From positions 3,875 to 67,874 of the forward strand of contig JBKEDF010000026.1 in NCBI GenBank assembly GCA_047975325.1: a stretch of 64,000 bases of DNA, read 5' to 3'. Both the position numbers and the translations under genes were made by a program. This DNA is from JBKEDF01 sp047975325 (GTDB taxonomy: Bacteria; Pseudomonadota; Alphaproteobacteria; Rhodobacterales; Rhodobacteraceae). Shown in pieces: positions 1 to 9,388 of the stretch. The notes under the pieces were generated by a model. That model was not told the DNA's origin. It saw only the letters and a list, made by a program, of their open reading frames with translations, and ran no database searches. Numbering within the stretch: the first letter of the stretch is position 1; each line of letters starts with the position of its first letter.

Positions 1-1322
1 TTCTTTTCCGGTTCACTATAGGTTGCACCCGGAATGACGCCGGGATTGCGCACGCAGATCTCCCCGACCTCATCCGTTCCACATTCACGCGTCACATTCC
101 CTGCCGCATCACAATGCAGGATACGGATATTGGTATGCGGCAATGCCAGCCCGACAGAGCCGATCTTCTTTTCCCCCAGCGGCGGGTTGCAGGACACGAG
201 GCAGGTACATTCCGTCAACCCGTACCCTTCAATCACCTGAACGCCGGTTGCCTTTTCAAAACGCCGGTAAAGTTCCAGAGGCAGCGCGGCGGATCCGGAA
301 AATGCCCCGCGCAGGCTGGAGACATCCGCATGGATCTTGCGCTGCATCAGAACCGCCAATGCGGTGGGTACAGTGATGACATAGGTGGCTTTCCAGCGCT
401 CAATCAATGCCCAGAAATTGTCAAACACCCCATCACCGCGATACCCGGCGGGCGTTGGAAAAACGATATGCCCCCCCGAGGCCACCATGGACATCAGGAT
501 CGGGTAAACCGCAAAGACATGAAACATCGGCAGCGGACACATGACCACATCGCCTTCACGAAAAAGCAATTCCCCCCCGAGCCAACCGTTATAGACCATT
601 CCCGACACCCGATGCCGGGCCAGCTTGGGCGTGCCTGTCGTACCGCCGGTATGGAAATAGGCGGCAACCCGATCCTCAAGGATATCGGGAAATTGCAGCC
701 GGTCCCCGGGTTGACGCGCCATTTCGGCATTGAAATCAAGAACCCGCGCATGGTGCCGATGCCGGTTCCCGGGTCTGATCAGCGGCACGATCCAGCTTTT
801 CGGCGGGGTGAGATACCGGTTCAGATCAACCTCCAGCACCGTTTCCACATCCGGGGCCCCGGCAACTGCCTGGGCAACCTTCTGGGCCACATCCGTTTTT
901 GGAAAGGATCGCAGGGTGACGACGACCTTGGCCTTGCTCTCACGCAGGATCGACGCGATCTGTTCGGGCTCCAGAAGCGGGTTAATCGGGTTGACAATCC
1001 CCGCCACGGCACCCCCGAAAAGTGTCTCCGCCGTCTCAAGGCAATTGGGCAACACAAAGGCCACGCTATCCTGCGGGCCAATGCCAAGACTATGGAACAG
1101 GTTGGCCGCGCGCGTTACCCGGTGATGCAGATCTTCCCATGTCAGGGTTTCCGATTTATCGGCGGGGCCTGACAATATCTGGTATGAAATCGCGGGCCGC
1201 GCGGCATGGGCATCCCGCGCCCGGGTCAGAAAGGCATAGATCGAACGGGCAACATCACGTTCGGCCCAGGGGGCCTCGGCCTCGATGGCCTCACGATCGG
1301 CAATGGTAAGAAAACGGCGCAT
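1..1322 (-). CDS. Acyl-CoA synthetase / AMP-dependent ligase (5' part; C-terminus outside window)
   Basis: Open minus-strand frame of 440 codons with no stop before the window edge, so the C-terminal part is missing. It starts MRRFLTIADR at an ATG behind a GGAGG ribosome site. The adenylation-family P-loop (HTGGTTGTPK) lies near residues 222-234, and a downstream IEGYGLTEC segment matches the family's A5 region. Members join a carboxylic acid to CoA through an acyl-adenylate in the cytoplasm. The substrate cannot be told; fatty acids or short acids are both possible. It is transcribed away from the ABC exporter gene, which ends about 125 bases upstream of its start. The ligase superfamily is secure, the subfamily is not. 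Confidence 0.85.
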   Translation of the reverse strand, partial: MRRFLTIADREAIEAEAPWAERDVARSIYAFLTRARDAHAARPAISYQILSGPADKSETLTWEDLHHRVTRAANLFHSLGIGPQDSVAFVLPNCLETAETLFGGAVAGIVNPINPLLEPEQIASILRESKAKVVVTLRSFPKTDVAQKVAQAVAGAPDVETVLEVDLNRYLTPPKSWIVPLIRPGNRHRHHARVLDFNAEMARQPGDRLQFPDILEDRVAAYFHTGGTTGTPKLARHRVSGMVYNGWLGGELLFREGDVVMCPLPMFHVFAVYPILMSMVASGGHIVFPTPAGYRGDGVFDNFWALIERWKATYVITVPTALAVLMQRKIHADVSSLRGAFSGSAALPLELYRRFEKATGVQVIEGYGLTECTCLVSCNPPLGEKKIGSVGLALPHTNIRILHCDAAGNVTRECGTDEVGEICVRNPGVIPGATYSEPEK

Positions 1323-1446
1323 CTTTCCTCCCTTTTCCCGCGATGGCCTGCACTACAAACCGGGGTTCCTTACCCACAAAGGATGCGGGGTTTTCATCCT
1401 TGCCGCAAGTCCAACACCGGCCCTTCGGCAGGCCCGGAGCGTATTT

Positions 1447-3225
1447 TCAGGCGGATCCATCGGTAAATTGCAGCCGCGCCAGCCGCGCATAGAGCCCCCC
1501 CTGCGCAACCAGTTCGTCATGGGTGCCGATCGCCGCAATCCGGCCCTGATCAAAAACGAGGATTCTGTCGGCCTTCTTCACCGTGGCCAACCGATGCGCA
1601 ACAACAAGCGTCGTGCGCCCCTGCGAAAGCGCCTCCACCGCGTGCTGCACGGCACGTTCGCTTTCCGCATCCAGCGCGCTCGTAGCCTCATCCAGAAGCA
1701 GGATTGGCGCATCGCGCAGGATTGCGCGGGCAATGGCGATACGCTGTTTCTGCCCCCCCGAAAGCATCACCCCGCGTTCCCCGACATAGCTGTCATACCC
1801 CTCCGGGAGCGCGGAAAGGAAATCATGCGCCGCAGCGGCGCGGGCGGCGGATTCGACCTCCGCATCCGATGCTTCAGGCCTGCCGAAACGGATGTTTTCG
1901 CGCGCCGAAGTCGCAAAGATAACCGGATCCTGCGGCACAAGCGCGATGGATTTGCGAAAATCCCCCCGTGCCATATCGCGCAGGTCCTGCCCATCCAGCC
2001 GGATAACCCCTTCCTGCGGATCATAAAAGCGTAAAAGAAGTTGCAGGATTGTGGATTTCCCTGCACCGGAAGGGCCAACAAGGGCCACGGTTTCCCCCGG
2101 AGCCACGCGCAAGTCCACCCCGTCCAGCGCCGATACTTCCGGTCGCGCGGGATAGCGGAAATGCACGCCTTCCAGCGTAATTTCCCCACGCACGGGATGC
2201 GGCAAATCAGCTGGATGAGGTGGATCCAACACCGGATCTTCCGCCACCAGCAATTCGACTAGCCGCTCCGTGGCCCCGGCCGCGCGTTGCAATTCGCCCC
2301 AGATTTCCGAAAGCGCACCGACCGAGCCGGCCACCATCACCGCATAGATCAAGAATTGCACCAGTTCCCCCGGGCTCATTGCGCCCGTCAGCACATCCCG
2401 CGCCCCGATCCACAAGACCCCGACCACCCCGGTGAAGATCAGGAAGATCACGATCACCGTCATGATTGCCCGCGTCACGATCCGGCGCCTGGCGGCATCA
2501 TAACTCTTTTCGGTTACCACCCCGAAGGATTTTCGCGAATTTCCTTCATGGGTGAAGGCCTGTACCGTCTGCACCGCCAGAAGCGCCTCGGACGCATTGC
2601 CGGAACTGGCCGCGATCCAATCCTGATTTTCACGGCTGAGCACCCGCATGCGACGCCCCAGAACCACAATCGGCACCACGACCAGAGGCACCACCAGAAG
2701 GACAAGCCCCGTAAGCTTGGGCGAGGTCAACAGAAGCGCCACAAGCCCACCCAGCAGGATCAGCAGATTGCGCAGGGCAACCGAAACAGAAGACCCGATC
2801 ACCGACAGGATCAGCGTCGTATCGGTGGTGATCCGTGACAGAACCTCCCCCGTCATCACCTTTTCGAAAAAGGTCGGGCTCATCCCGATGGTTCGATCAA
2901 AAACCGCGCGGCGGATATCGGCAACCACCCTCTCCCCAAGCCGCGAAACAAGATAATACCGAAGCCCGGTTCCCAAAGCGAGCAGACCCGCAACGACCAG
3001 TGCCCCCCCGAAATAGGCGTCCAGAAGCGCAGCCTGATCGCGATTGAACCCATCGACGACCCTGCGCACCGCCAGGGGAAGGATCAGCGACACGCAGGAT
3101 GTCAGCACCAATGCGGCCAGCGCCCCGAAGACAAGGCCGCGATAGGGCGCAAGGAAGGGAACCAACCCTCGAAGCGCGCCCATTTCGCGGGATTTTTCAC
3201 GGTCTTCCAGGATCTCGCGTGCCAT
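1447..3225 (-). CDS. ABC exporter half-transporter (fused membrane and ATPase domains)
   Basis: A 592-residue type-I ABC exporter subunit. The first ~310 residues carry about six membrane segments, starting after a short cytoplasmic stretch. The nucleotide-binding domain follows with Walker A (GPSGAGKST, near 385), the LSGGQ signature (near 488) and Walker B with the catalytic Glu (ILLLDEATSALD, near 511). Length and layout match MsbA-like homodimeric exporters that move lipids, drugs or peptides across the inner membrane using ATP. Nothing nearby names the substrate. The downstream acyl-CoA synthetase on the same strand could share a transcript, which would fit a lipid-related role, but that is only inference. 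Confidence 0.9.
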   Translation of the reverse strand: MAREILEDREKSREMGALRGLVPFLAPYRGLVFGALAALVLTSCVSLILPLAVRRVVDGFNRDQAALLDAYFGGALVVAGLLALGTGLRYYLVSRLGERVVADIRRAVFDRTIGMSPTFFEKVMTGEVLSRITTDTTLILSVIGSSVSVALRNLLILLGGLVALLLTSPKLTGLVLLVVPLVVVPIVVLGRRMRVLSRENQDWIAASSGNASEALLAVQTVQAFTHEGNSRKSFGVVTEKSYDAARRRIVTRAIMTVIVIFLIFTGVVGVLWIGARDVLTGAMSPGELVQFLIYAVMVAGSVGALSEIWGELQRAAGATERLVELLVAEDPVLDPPHPADLPHPVRGEITLEGVHFRYPARPEVSALDGVDLRVAPGETVALVGPSGAGKSTILQLLLRFYDPQEGVIRLDGQDLRDMARGDFRKSIALVPQDPVIFATSARENIRFGRPEASDAEVESAARAAAAHDFLSALPEGYDSYVGERGVMLSGGQKQRIAIARAILRDAPILLLDEATSALDAESERAVQHAVEALSQGRTTLVVAHRLATVKKADRILVFDQGRIAAIGTHDELVAQGGLYARLARLQFTDGSA

Positions 3226-3366
3226 CTGCCATCCTTTTTCTCCTCTCCGGGCTGTCCGGGTTTAGGCTTTGCCTGCGCCAGCCGCAAGCGAACGAATTGC
3301 CGCGCCCCCTTCCGATCCTCCCGGGCCTGTGCCAATCTGGCCATCGATCAAGCTGCCGGAGCCGAC

Positions 3367-4212
3367 ATGACCGCCTTTTTCACCGCTTCTGACGGCACCC
3401 GCCTGGCCTATCGCGACGAAGGCAAAGGGCTGCCGGTCCTGTGTCTGGCGGGGCTGACCCGCACGATGCATGATTTCGATTACATGATCCCGCATCTGCC
3501 GCCCTGCCGGCTGATCCGCATGGATTATCGCGGTCGTGGCGAAAGCGCGTATAGCGGTGCCGCAAGTTATACCGTGCCGCAGGAGGCCCAAGATGCGGTG
3601 CAACTGCTTGACCACCTGGCAGTGGAACAGGCCGCCCTTTTGGGCACCTCGCGCGGGGGGCTGATCGCAATGATGCTGGCCGCCACGGCGAAAGACCGTC
3701 TTCTGGGCATCTGTTTCAACGATATCGGCCCCGTCATCGACAAGGACGGCCTGGAACGGATCAAGGAATATGTCGGACGCAATCCCCGTTCAAGAACCCA
3801 TACCGATCTTGCAGCAGCATTGCCACATAACATGCCAGGCTTTGACAATGTGGCACCCGAACGCTGGCTGGCAGAGGCACAACTACATTACCTGCAATCC
3901 CCCGAAGGATTGAAAGTTACCTATGACCCGGCTCTGAGGGAGGCATTTCTGGCAGCATTTGATAGGCCGGAAGCCGACCTCTGGCCGCTTTTCGATGCCT
4001 GCGCCGGCTTGCCACTTGCGCTGATCCGGGGCGCGAATTCGGATCTCCTGTCGATTGAAACCGCCACCGAAATGCGCCGCCGCCGCCCGGATATGATCTT
4101 TGCCGATGTGCCGGACCGCGCGCATATTCCCTTTCTTGATGAAGCTGAAAGCATTTCGGTCCTGCGCGCCTTCCTTGACGCGGTCAGAAATCGAACCACA
4201 CCCCAAGCTTGA
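3367..4212 (+). CDS. Alpha/beta hydrolase
   Basis: A 281-residue alpha/beta-hydrolase. The nucleophile elbow GTSRGG puts the catalytic serine at residue 95. A late histidine in DRAHIPFLDE (near 252) fits the third member of the triad, and an RMDYRGRGES segment gives the usual strand-4 loop. The family includes esterases, lipases, dehalogenases and epoxide hydrolases. The sequence does not resolve which, so no substrate is proposed. There is no signal peptide, so it should be cytoplasmic. It runs divergently from the ABC exporter, and its 3' end overlaps the convergent envelope-protein gene by 29 bases. Confidence 0.82.
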   Translation: MTAFFTASDGTRLAYRDEGKGLPVLCLAGLTRTMHDFDYMIPHLPPCRLIRMDYRGRGESAYSGAASYTVPQEAQDAVQLLDHLAVEQAALLGTSRGGLIAMMLAATAKDRLLGICFNDIGPVIDKDGLERIKEYVGRNPRSRTHTDLAAALPHNMPGFDNVAPERWLAEAQLHYLQSPEGLKVTYDPALREAFLAAFDRPEADLWPLFDACAGLPLALIRGANSDLLSIETATEMRRRRPDMIFADVPDRAHIPFLDEAESISVLRAFLDAVRNRTTPQA

Positions 4213-4867
4213 GGCGCGGATCGGGTTCATGATCCAGCACCTCCACCGAAGGCGCCGCCACGAATTGCACCCGCCCAAGCCGTATTCCGGCCATGGGTTC
4301 AATCCGTAGTTTCATGGGGCTGTTCTGACGTTTCCAACCCTGCGCCTGCAACAGGATCATGATCCGGTCGGAAGGTTTCAACCCGATGCTCGCGTCGACC
4401 TTCAGGCTTTGTGAGGCGCCGAACCAGTCTTCCGTAATCACACGTTCGACCTGTGTTTCCAATGTCATCCAGCCAGAGCCCCAGCGGCCCTGAAACCCCC
4501 TCCCCCAGAAAAGACCGCCGCGTATGGCAAGTTCCGGCAGCCCCGCCAGATGTGGCCATGGGCGTGCCGCCAGGGTTTCACGCTGTTCTACCCCAACCCC
4601 CGCCGACAGGATCGCTGAATTGCCGCGCCAGACGGGATGTTGCACGAAACTGAGGATTGCGGGCAGCATATCTTCCTTATGCTGTTTCACCTCAAGTCCC
4701 AGCGTCCAGTCATTTCCGATCCCGTATTCGGCATAAAGCTGATGCTGCACCCCGTCACTGGTCAGGGCAACAAAGCCCGCCCCCTTTTCACGCGGCCAAG
4801 GGCCGCCCGGGGCCGCAACCGCCCCGGTCAGCCAGATCGAAACTGCCAACCAGAACCGCATCCGCAC
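4184..4867 (-). CDS. Hypothetical secreted/outer-membrane protein
   Basis: A 227-residue protein with a clear N-terminal signal peptide (a charged MRMR start, then a hydrophobic stretch ending near AVAAPGG). The mature part alternates polar and hydrophobic residues, is rich in aromatic and glycine residues, and ends in a phenylalanine (VWFDF). This is typical of outer-membrane beta-barrels, where a terminal aromatic is the assembly signal. No named family is recognised. It is convergent with the alpha/beta hydrolase gene and overlaps its end. It is probably a small barrel or barrel-like envelope protein of unknown role. Confidence 0.65.
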   Translation of the reverse strand: MRMRFWLAVSIWLTGAVAAPGGPWPREKGAGFVALTSDGVQHQLYAEYGIGNDWTLGLEVKQHKEDMLPAILSFVQHPVWRGNSAILSAGVGVEQRETLAARPWPHLAGLPELAIRGGLFWGRGFQGRWGSGWMTLETQVERVITEDWFGASQSLKVDASIGLKPSDRIMILLQAQGWKRQNSPMKLRIEPMAGIRLGRVQFVAAPSVEVLDHEPDPRLKLGVWFDF

Positions 4868-4978
4868 CGCCTTTTTCAGCAGCTTGCGGCCTGAATGGTT
4901 AATGCATCGTAAATACCGGCTTTTTCAGCCCGTATCAGGCGCTATAACGATAGCGGCATCAGCAGGAGGCAGGCGAGG

Positions 4979-5956
4979 ATGGCGGATATCACAATGATCG
5001 AGGCCGCACGGGACCGCGCAAGGGGACAGGTGCTGCGCACCCCTTTGCTAACCTCCCCCTTTCTGGATGAACTGGCCGGCAGACGGGTTCTTGTAAAGGC
5101 GGAATGTCTGCAAAAAACCGGATCTTTCAAGTTTCGTGGTGCCTGGTCGGCAATCTCGGCCTTGCCCGAAGCCACCCGTGCAAATGGGGTGATCGCCTTT
5201 TCATCGGGCAATCATGCGCAGGGGGTGGCTCATGCGGCCGCGCTGCATGACATCGCCTCGGTCATCGTGATGCCCGAAGATGCACCGCGCATGAAGATAG
5301 AAAACACCCGCGCCCTGGGGGCGGAGGTTGTCCTTTATGACCGCGCAGGCGGGGTTGATCGTGATAAGATCGGTGCGGATCTGGCCCAAAAACGCGGCCT
5401 GACACTGATCAAACCCTTCGACAATGATCATGTTATCGCCGGACAGGGCACGGTGGGGCTGGAGATTGCCGAACAAGCCGCCAAAGCGGGCGTGACGGAG
5501 GCCGATACGCTGATCCCCTGTGGTGGGGGCGGATTGACGGCGGGGATCGCGCTGGCACTGGAGGCCAAGGCCCCGGGCCTGCGCCCCCGTCCGGCGGAAC
5601 CGGAGGGTTTTGACGATGCCACCCGCAGCCTCGCCACAGGCAAGAGGCAACGCAACGCGGCCATTGTCGGTTCCATCTGCGATGCAATCATCAGCCCGAC
5701 CCCCGGTGAACTGACCCTGCCGGTAATGGCCCGCCTCTGCGGTCCGGGACTGATCGTGACGGATGAAGAGGCGCTTCGGGCCATGGCCCTTGCCTGGGCG
5801 CGCCTGAAACTGGTGCTGGAACCGGGCGGTGCCGTGGCACTGGCCGCAGCCCTTTTTCACAAGGATACCCTGCGCGGTGGTACCGTGATCGTTGTCGCCT
5901 CCGGTGGCAATGTCGATATGACGATGTTTTCGCGCGCGCTGGCCACGCAAGCCTGA
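4979..5956 (+). CDS. PLP-dependent threonine/serine dehydratase family protein
   Basis: A 325-residue fold-type II PLP enzyme. The cofactor lysine is K51 in GSFKFRGA, followed by the substrate loop SSGNHAQGVA and the phosphate-binding glycine loop GGGGLTAGIA. It has only the catalytic domain and lacks the C-terminal ACT-like regulatory domain of biosynthetic IlvA. This fits catabolic threonine dehydratases or serine/hydroxyamino-acid racemase-dehydratases, which turn threonine or serine into 2-oxobutyrate or pyruvate plus ammonia. The product cannot be narrowed further by sequence. It is a single gene flanked by minus-strand genes on both sides. Confidence 0.85.
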   Translation: MADITMIEAARDRARGQVLRTPLLTSPFLDELAGRRVLVKAECLQKTGSFKFRGAWSAISALPEATRANGVIAFSSGNHAQGVAHAAALHDIASVIVMPEDAPRMKIENTRALGAEVVLYDRAGGVDRDKIGADLAQKRGLTLIKPFDNDHVIAGQGTVGLEIAEQAAKAGVTEADTLIPCGGGGLTAGIALALEAKAPGLRPRPAEPEGFDDATRSLATGKRQRNAAIVGSICDAIISPTPGELTLPVMARLCGPGLIVTDEEALRAMALAWARLKLVLEPGGAVALAAALFHKDTLRGGTVIVVASGGNVDMTMFSRALATQA

Positions 5957-5986
5957 CAAGAGGACATTCGCGCCAGCCCGCTAGCA

Positions 5987-7021
5987 TCAGGAAGAAGGCA
6001 GGGTCCTACAGATGGGGCAATCGACGCGCCGTTTCACCATGATCATCCGGGTTTCACCATAAAGGCCATCATAGATCATCAATCGCCCGCGCAGCCCCTG
6101 CCCCGCACCAGTGATGGCTTTTACCGCCTCCAGCGCCATCATTGACCCAATCACCCCCGGCAAGGGTCCCGCAACCCCGGCTTCGGCACAGCTTGGCACA
6201 AGGCCCGGCGCGGGAGGTTCAGGAAAGATACATTCGAAACAGGGACCACCCCGGGCCGGATCGTAAAGCCCGATCTGCCCTTCCCATTGCGTAATTGCCG
6301 CCGATATCAAAGGCTTGCCCGCCGCCACAGCCCAACGATTCACCCCGTAACGGGTATCGAAATTATCGGTTCCATCCAGAACCAGATCATATTCCGCAAT
6401 CAACGCCTGATTGTCTTCGTCCAGAAGATGCGTATAGGGCCGGATCTCAATAAACGGGTTGATTGCGGCCATGGCCGTAGCTGCCGAAACGGCCTTGAAT
6501 TGATTGATCGATTGATCGCGATGGATAACCTGGCGCTGAAGATTGGAATTTTCCACCCTGTCGGCATCGATCACACCGATATGCCCGACCCCGGCTGCCG
6601 CAAGATAAAGAAGCGCGGGGCTGCCCAGCCCCCCCGCGCCAACGACCAGAACCCGCGCTTCCTTAAGCCGCTTCTGCCCTGGCCCACCAATTTCGCGCAG
6701 CATGATGTGGCGGGCATAGCGTTCCAGCTCGACATCCGAAAAGGCGGGGCCTGGCCCGGATTCCACAACGGGCCGCGCCACCCGGCGTAATCGTGACAGC
6801 CCGAACCGGTAAATCAACGCCACCGCCCCGATCAGGCCAAACAGCAGCCAGGCACGCAGATCGCCGCCCAGGATCCACGCAATGGCATTAGGCTGTGCGA
6901 TCAGTGGCGAATGAATGAAAACAAGCAGCCCCCACCAGATCAAGGCCAGCCAGCCTGCACCAGATCCGGGCCGGAACCGCGCCAACAAAAACAGCGCAGC
7001 AAAGCCCAAAAGGCCGATCAT
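5987..7021 (-). CDS. moeB: HesA/MoeB/ThiF family adenylyltransferase with N-terminal membrane segments
   Basis: A 344-residue E1-like enzyme. The ATP-binding fold shows GAGGLGSPALLYLAAAGVG and the acidic DGTDNFDTRY region. Zinc-ligand cysteine pairs appear as CFEC and, near the end, CPIC. Such enzymes adenylate the C-terminal Gly-Gly of MoaD or ThiS sulfur carriers for molybdopterin or thiamine synthesis. The oddity is about 85 N-terminal residues with two to three hydrophobic segments before the E1 domain, suggesting anchoring to the inner membrane. Its start overlaps the end of dut by four bases (ATGA), so the pair is translationally coupled. The carrier partner is not encoded nearby. Confidence 0.85.
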   Translation of the reverse strand: MIGLLGFAALFLLARFRPGSGAGWLALIWWGLLVFIHSPLIAQPNAIAWILGGDLRAWLLFGLIGAVALIYRFGLSRLRRVARPVVESGPGPAFSDVELERYARHIMLREIGGPGQKRLKEARVLVVGAGGLGSPALLYLAAAGVGHIGVIDADRVENSNLQRQVIHRDQSINQFKAVSAATAMAAINPFIEIRPYTHLLDEDNQALIAEYDLVLDGTDNFDTRYGVNRWAVAAGKPLISAAITQWEGQIGLYDPARGGPCFECIFPEPPAPGLVPSCAEAGVAGPLPGVIGSMMALEAVKAITGAGQGLRGRLMIYDGLYGETRMIMVKRRVDCPICRTLPSS

Positions 7022-7485
7022 GCCCGCCCGGTTGAGCCGAAACCACCCGTCCCCCGCCGGGTCTTACCAAGGTTTTCGGTGGCAGCAAACCGTGCCTGTA
7101 CCACCGGTGCCACGATCATCTGGGCAACCCTGTCCCCATGCCGGATGACAAAGGGCTCTGTTCCAAGATTGATCAACAGAACCCCAAGCGGACCCCGATA
7201 GTCACTGTCGATCGTCCCGGGCGTATTGGGCAGGCTGATCCCGTGTTTCAGGGCCAATCCCGAACGGGGGCGAATCTGCGCCTCAAACCCTTCGGGAATT
7301 TCCAGTCGCAGCCCGGTCGGGCAGATAGAACGCTGCAAGGGGGCAAGGGTCATCCCCTGCGCACGGATTTCCGGCGGCAGGTTGGCACGGATATCGGCCC
7401 CCGCCGCACCACTGGTTTCATATGCGGGCAAGGGGAGGTCACGATCTGCCCAATCCTCAAACAGGACCTTTATTTCGGGGGTCAT
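7018..7485 (-). CDS. dut: Deoxyuridine 5'-triphosphate nucleotidohydrolase (dUTPase)
   Basis: A 155-residue trimeric dUTPase, the usual length. All five family motifs are visible: GAAGADIRA, the RSGLALKHG core that builds the active site, the uracil-binding TIDSDYRG hairpin, and the glycine-rich tail RGTGGFGSTG that closes over the nucleotide. It splits dUTP to dUMP and pyrophosphate, keeping uracil out of DNA and feeding thymidylate synthesis. It overlaps moeB downstream and coaBC upstream by four bases each, forming a tight coaBC-dut-moeB operon. Confidence 0.96.
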   Translation of the reverse strand: MTPEIKVLFEDWADRDLPLPAYETSGAAGADIRANLPPEIRAQGMTLAPLQRSICPTGLRLEIPEGFEAQIRPRSGLALKHGISLPNTPGTIDSDYRGPLGVLLINLGTEPFVIRHGDRVAQMIVAPVVQARFAATENLGKTRRGTGGFGSTGRA

Positions 7486-8675
7486 TGCAACGCCTCCGCT
7501 ATTCGATCGGCCAATTTGCGCGCCACCGCATCCTTGCCCATGCGTTGCCAGTTTTCCGCGCCATCAGCCGAAATCAGCGTCACCGCGTTTTCTTCCCCCC
7601 CCATGATCCCGGTGGCGGGGCTTACATCATTGGCAAGGATCCAGTCACACCCCTTGCGGACACGTTTTGCACTGGCATGTTCCACAATTTTTTCGGTCTC
7701 CGCAGCAAAACCAACCACCAGACGGGGCCGCTGCGCAGTTTTGGAAACCGTTGCCAGAATGTCAGGGTTTTCAGCAAAATCCAGTTTAGGATAGCGGCCC
7801 GATCCATCCTTCTTCATCTTCTGCCTGCCCTGGTTGGTAACATGCCAATCCGCCACCGCCGCAGCCAATATGGCCGCATCGGCAGGAAGGGCCGCCTCCA
7901 CAGCCTCCAGCATCTCATGTGCCGTTTCCACACGGATAACCGTTACCCCCGCTGGCGGCGAAACCCTGGCCGGGCCGGTCACAAAAGTCACCTGTGCGCC
8001 AAGATCCCGCAGCGCCACCGCAATGGCCGTCCCCTGCGCGCCAGAGGATCGATTTGCGATATAGCGTACCGGGTCAATGGGTTCATGGGTCGGGCCCGAG
8101 GTTACCAGAACATGTTTGCCCTGCAAGGGCCCGGCCTCAAGCAGGGCTTCGATTGCGGCAATGATCTCCAGCGGTTCAGCCATCCGCCCGGGGCCATATT
8201 CACCACAGGCCATATCACCTTCATTCGGGCCGACCACGGCCACGCCATCCTGCCGCAAAAGGGCCAGATTGCGTTTCGTGGCCGGGTGCCACCACATGCG
8301 CACATTCATCGCAGGCGCAACCAGCACCCGCGTATCGGTGGCCAGCAGCAGGGTGGAGGCAAGGTCATCAGCCCGACCGCCCGCCATTTTTGCCATCAGA
8401 TCGGCTGTGGCCGGGGCGACCACGATCAGATCGGCGGATCGCGAAAGCTGGATATGCCCCATCTCTGCTTCGTCCGTCAGATCGAAAAGATCCCGATAAA
8501 CCTTCTGTCCCGCCAGGGCCGCCACCGAAAGCGGTGTCACGAATTCCGTTGCAGCCGCTGTCAGGACCGGCACCACTGTCGCACCGCGTTCGCGCAGACG
8601 ACGAATGAGGTCGAGCCCCTTATAGGCCGCGATCCCGCCACCCAGGATCAGAAGTATCCGTTTTCCGGCCAGCAT
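7482..8675 (-). CDS. coaBC: Bifunctional phosphopantothenoylcysteine decarboxylase / phosphopantothenate-cysteine ligase
   Basis: A fused CoaC-CoaB enzyme of 397 residues that makes 4'-phosphopantetheine for CoA. The flavin decarboxylase half begins at MLAGKRILLILGGGIAAYK and holds the active-site His in GHIQLSR and the PAMNVRMW substrate clamp. The ligase half has NRSSG, AAVADWH and the lysine-rich KMKKDGS loop. The start at 8675 is preferred because the flavin-binding strand begins there; an upstream in-frame ATG at 8738 would add 21 unconserved residues. It is the first gene of the coaBC-dut-moeB operon and is divergent from cobU. Confidence 0.95.
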   Translation of the reverse strand: MLAGKRILLILGGGIAAYKGLDLIRRLRERGATVVPVLTAAATEFVTPLSVAALAGQKVYRDLFDLTDEAEMGHIQLSRSADLIVVAPATADLMAKMAGGRADDLASTLLLATDTRVLVAPAMNVRMWWHPATKRNLALLRQDGVAVVGPNEGDMACGEYGPGRMAEPLEIIAAIEALLEAGPLQGKHVLVTSGPTHEPIDPVRYIANRSSGAQGTAIAVALRDLGAQVTFVTGPARVSPPAGVTVIRVETAHEMLEAVEAALPADAAILAAAVADWHVTNQGRQKMKKDGSGRYPKLDFAENPDILATVSKTAQRPRLVVGFAAETEKIVEHASAKRVRKGCDWILANDVSPATGIMGGEENAVTLISADGAENWQRMGKDAVARKLADRIAEALQ

Positions 8676-8863
8676 ATCCCGCCTCCCGTTTTCCCAAGCT
8701 TTACGGCTCGCCGGAGGGGAACTCAACCGTTTCGCCATTTCGGCCAGCCTGTTTTGCCCCTATATTCAATAGGCAGCCCCGGATGGCCCCGTGACGGGTC
8801 CGGGTTTCGGACAATGGCGGATGGTTGCGTTACAGAAACGGCCAAGGGCATGACGAACAGGAA

Positions 8864-9388
8864 ATGACGAACCTCCCCCCCCTCACCCTTGTTATCGGCG
8901 GTGCAAAGTCCGGTAAATCCGGTTTTGCCGAAAAGCTTCTGGTCGAAAACGGGCGACCGCCAGTCTATATCGCCACAGCCGAAGCCCGGGATGCCGAAAT
9001 ACGCAACCGGATCAAGGCGCATCGCCGCATGCGGGGTGATGGCTGGCGCACGCTGGAGGCGCCGCGTGACCTTTCCGGGGCCTTGGCGGAAGTTAACGCC
9101 AATGAAGCCGTACTGATCGACTGCATGACATTCTGGTTAAGCAATCTGATGCTGGCCGGGGCGGATCCCGAAGCCGAGGTACAGGGTCTGTTTGCCGCAC
9201 TGTCCACCTGCGGCGCGCCAGTCACGCTTGTCAGCAATGAACTGGGCTGGTCCATCGTTCCGGAAAACGCGCTGGCGCGACGGTTTCGGGATGTACATGG
9301 CCGGCTCAATCAGGAACTTGCCACGCGGGCAGACCGGGTGGCGGTAGTCATTTCCGGCCTGCCGCTGTGGTTGAAGGGGGGGACATGA
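8864..9388 (+). CDS. cobU: Adenosylcobinamide kinase / adenosylcobinamide-phosphate guanylyltransferase
   Basis: A 174-residue CobU/CobP enzyme. The P-loop GGAKSGKS sits at residues 12-19, and the family's IDCMTFWLSNLM and VSNELGWSIVP segments follow. It phosphorylates adenosylcobinamide and then attaches GMP, preparing the nucleotide loop of vitamin B12. The start at 8864 places the P-loop at its normal position; an in-frame ATG at 8825 would add 13 residues. The next gene overlaps its stop by four bases. No other cobalamin genes are in the window, so this is a salvage or scattered-pathway locus. Confidence 0.93.
   Translation: MTNLPPLTLVIGGAKSGKSGFAEKLLVENGRPPVYIATAEARDAEIRNRIKAHRRMRGDGWRTLEAPRDLSGALAEVNANEAVLIDCMTFWLSNLMLAGADPEAEVQGLFAALSTCGAPVTLVSNELGWSIVPENALARRFRDVHGRLNQELATRADRVAVVISGLPLWLKGGT

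Noticed and set aside
114..1172. 352-codon open frame on the plus strand at the left edge
   Set aside because: Antisense to the acyl-CoA synthetase, whose adenylation motifs are clear on the minus strand.
8676..8863. Cobalamin riboswitch before cobU
   Set aside because: No B12-box-like sequence or extended paired structure is visible in the 188-base divergent gap.
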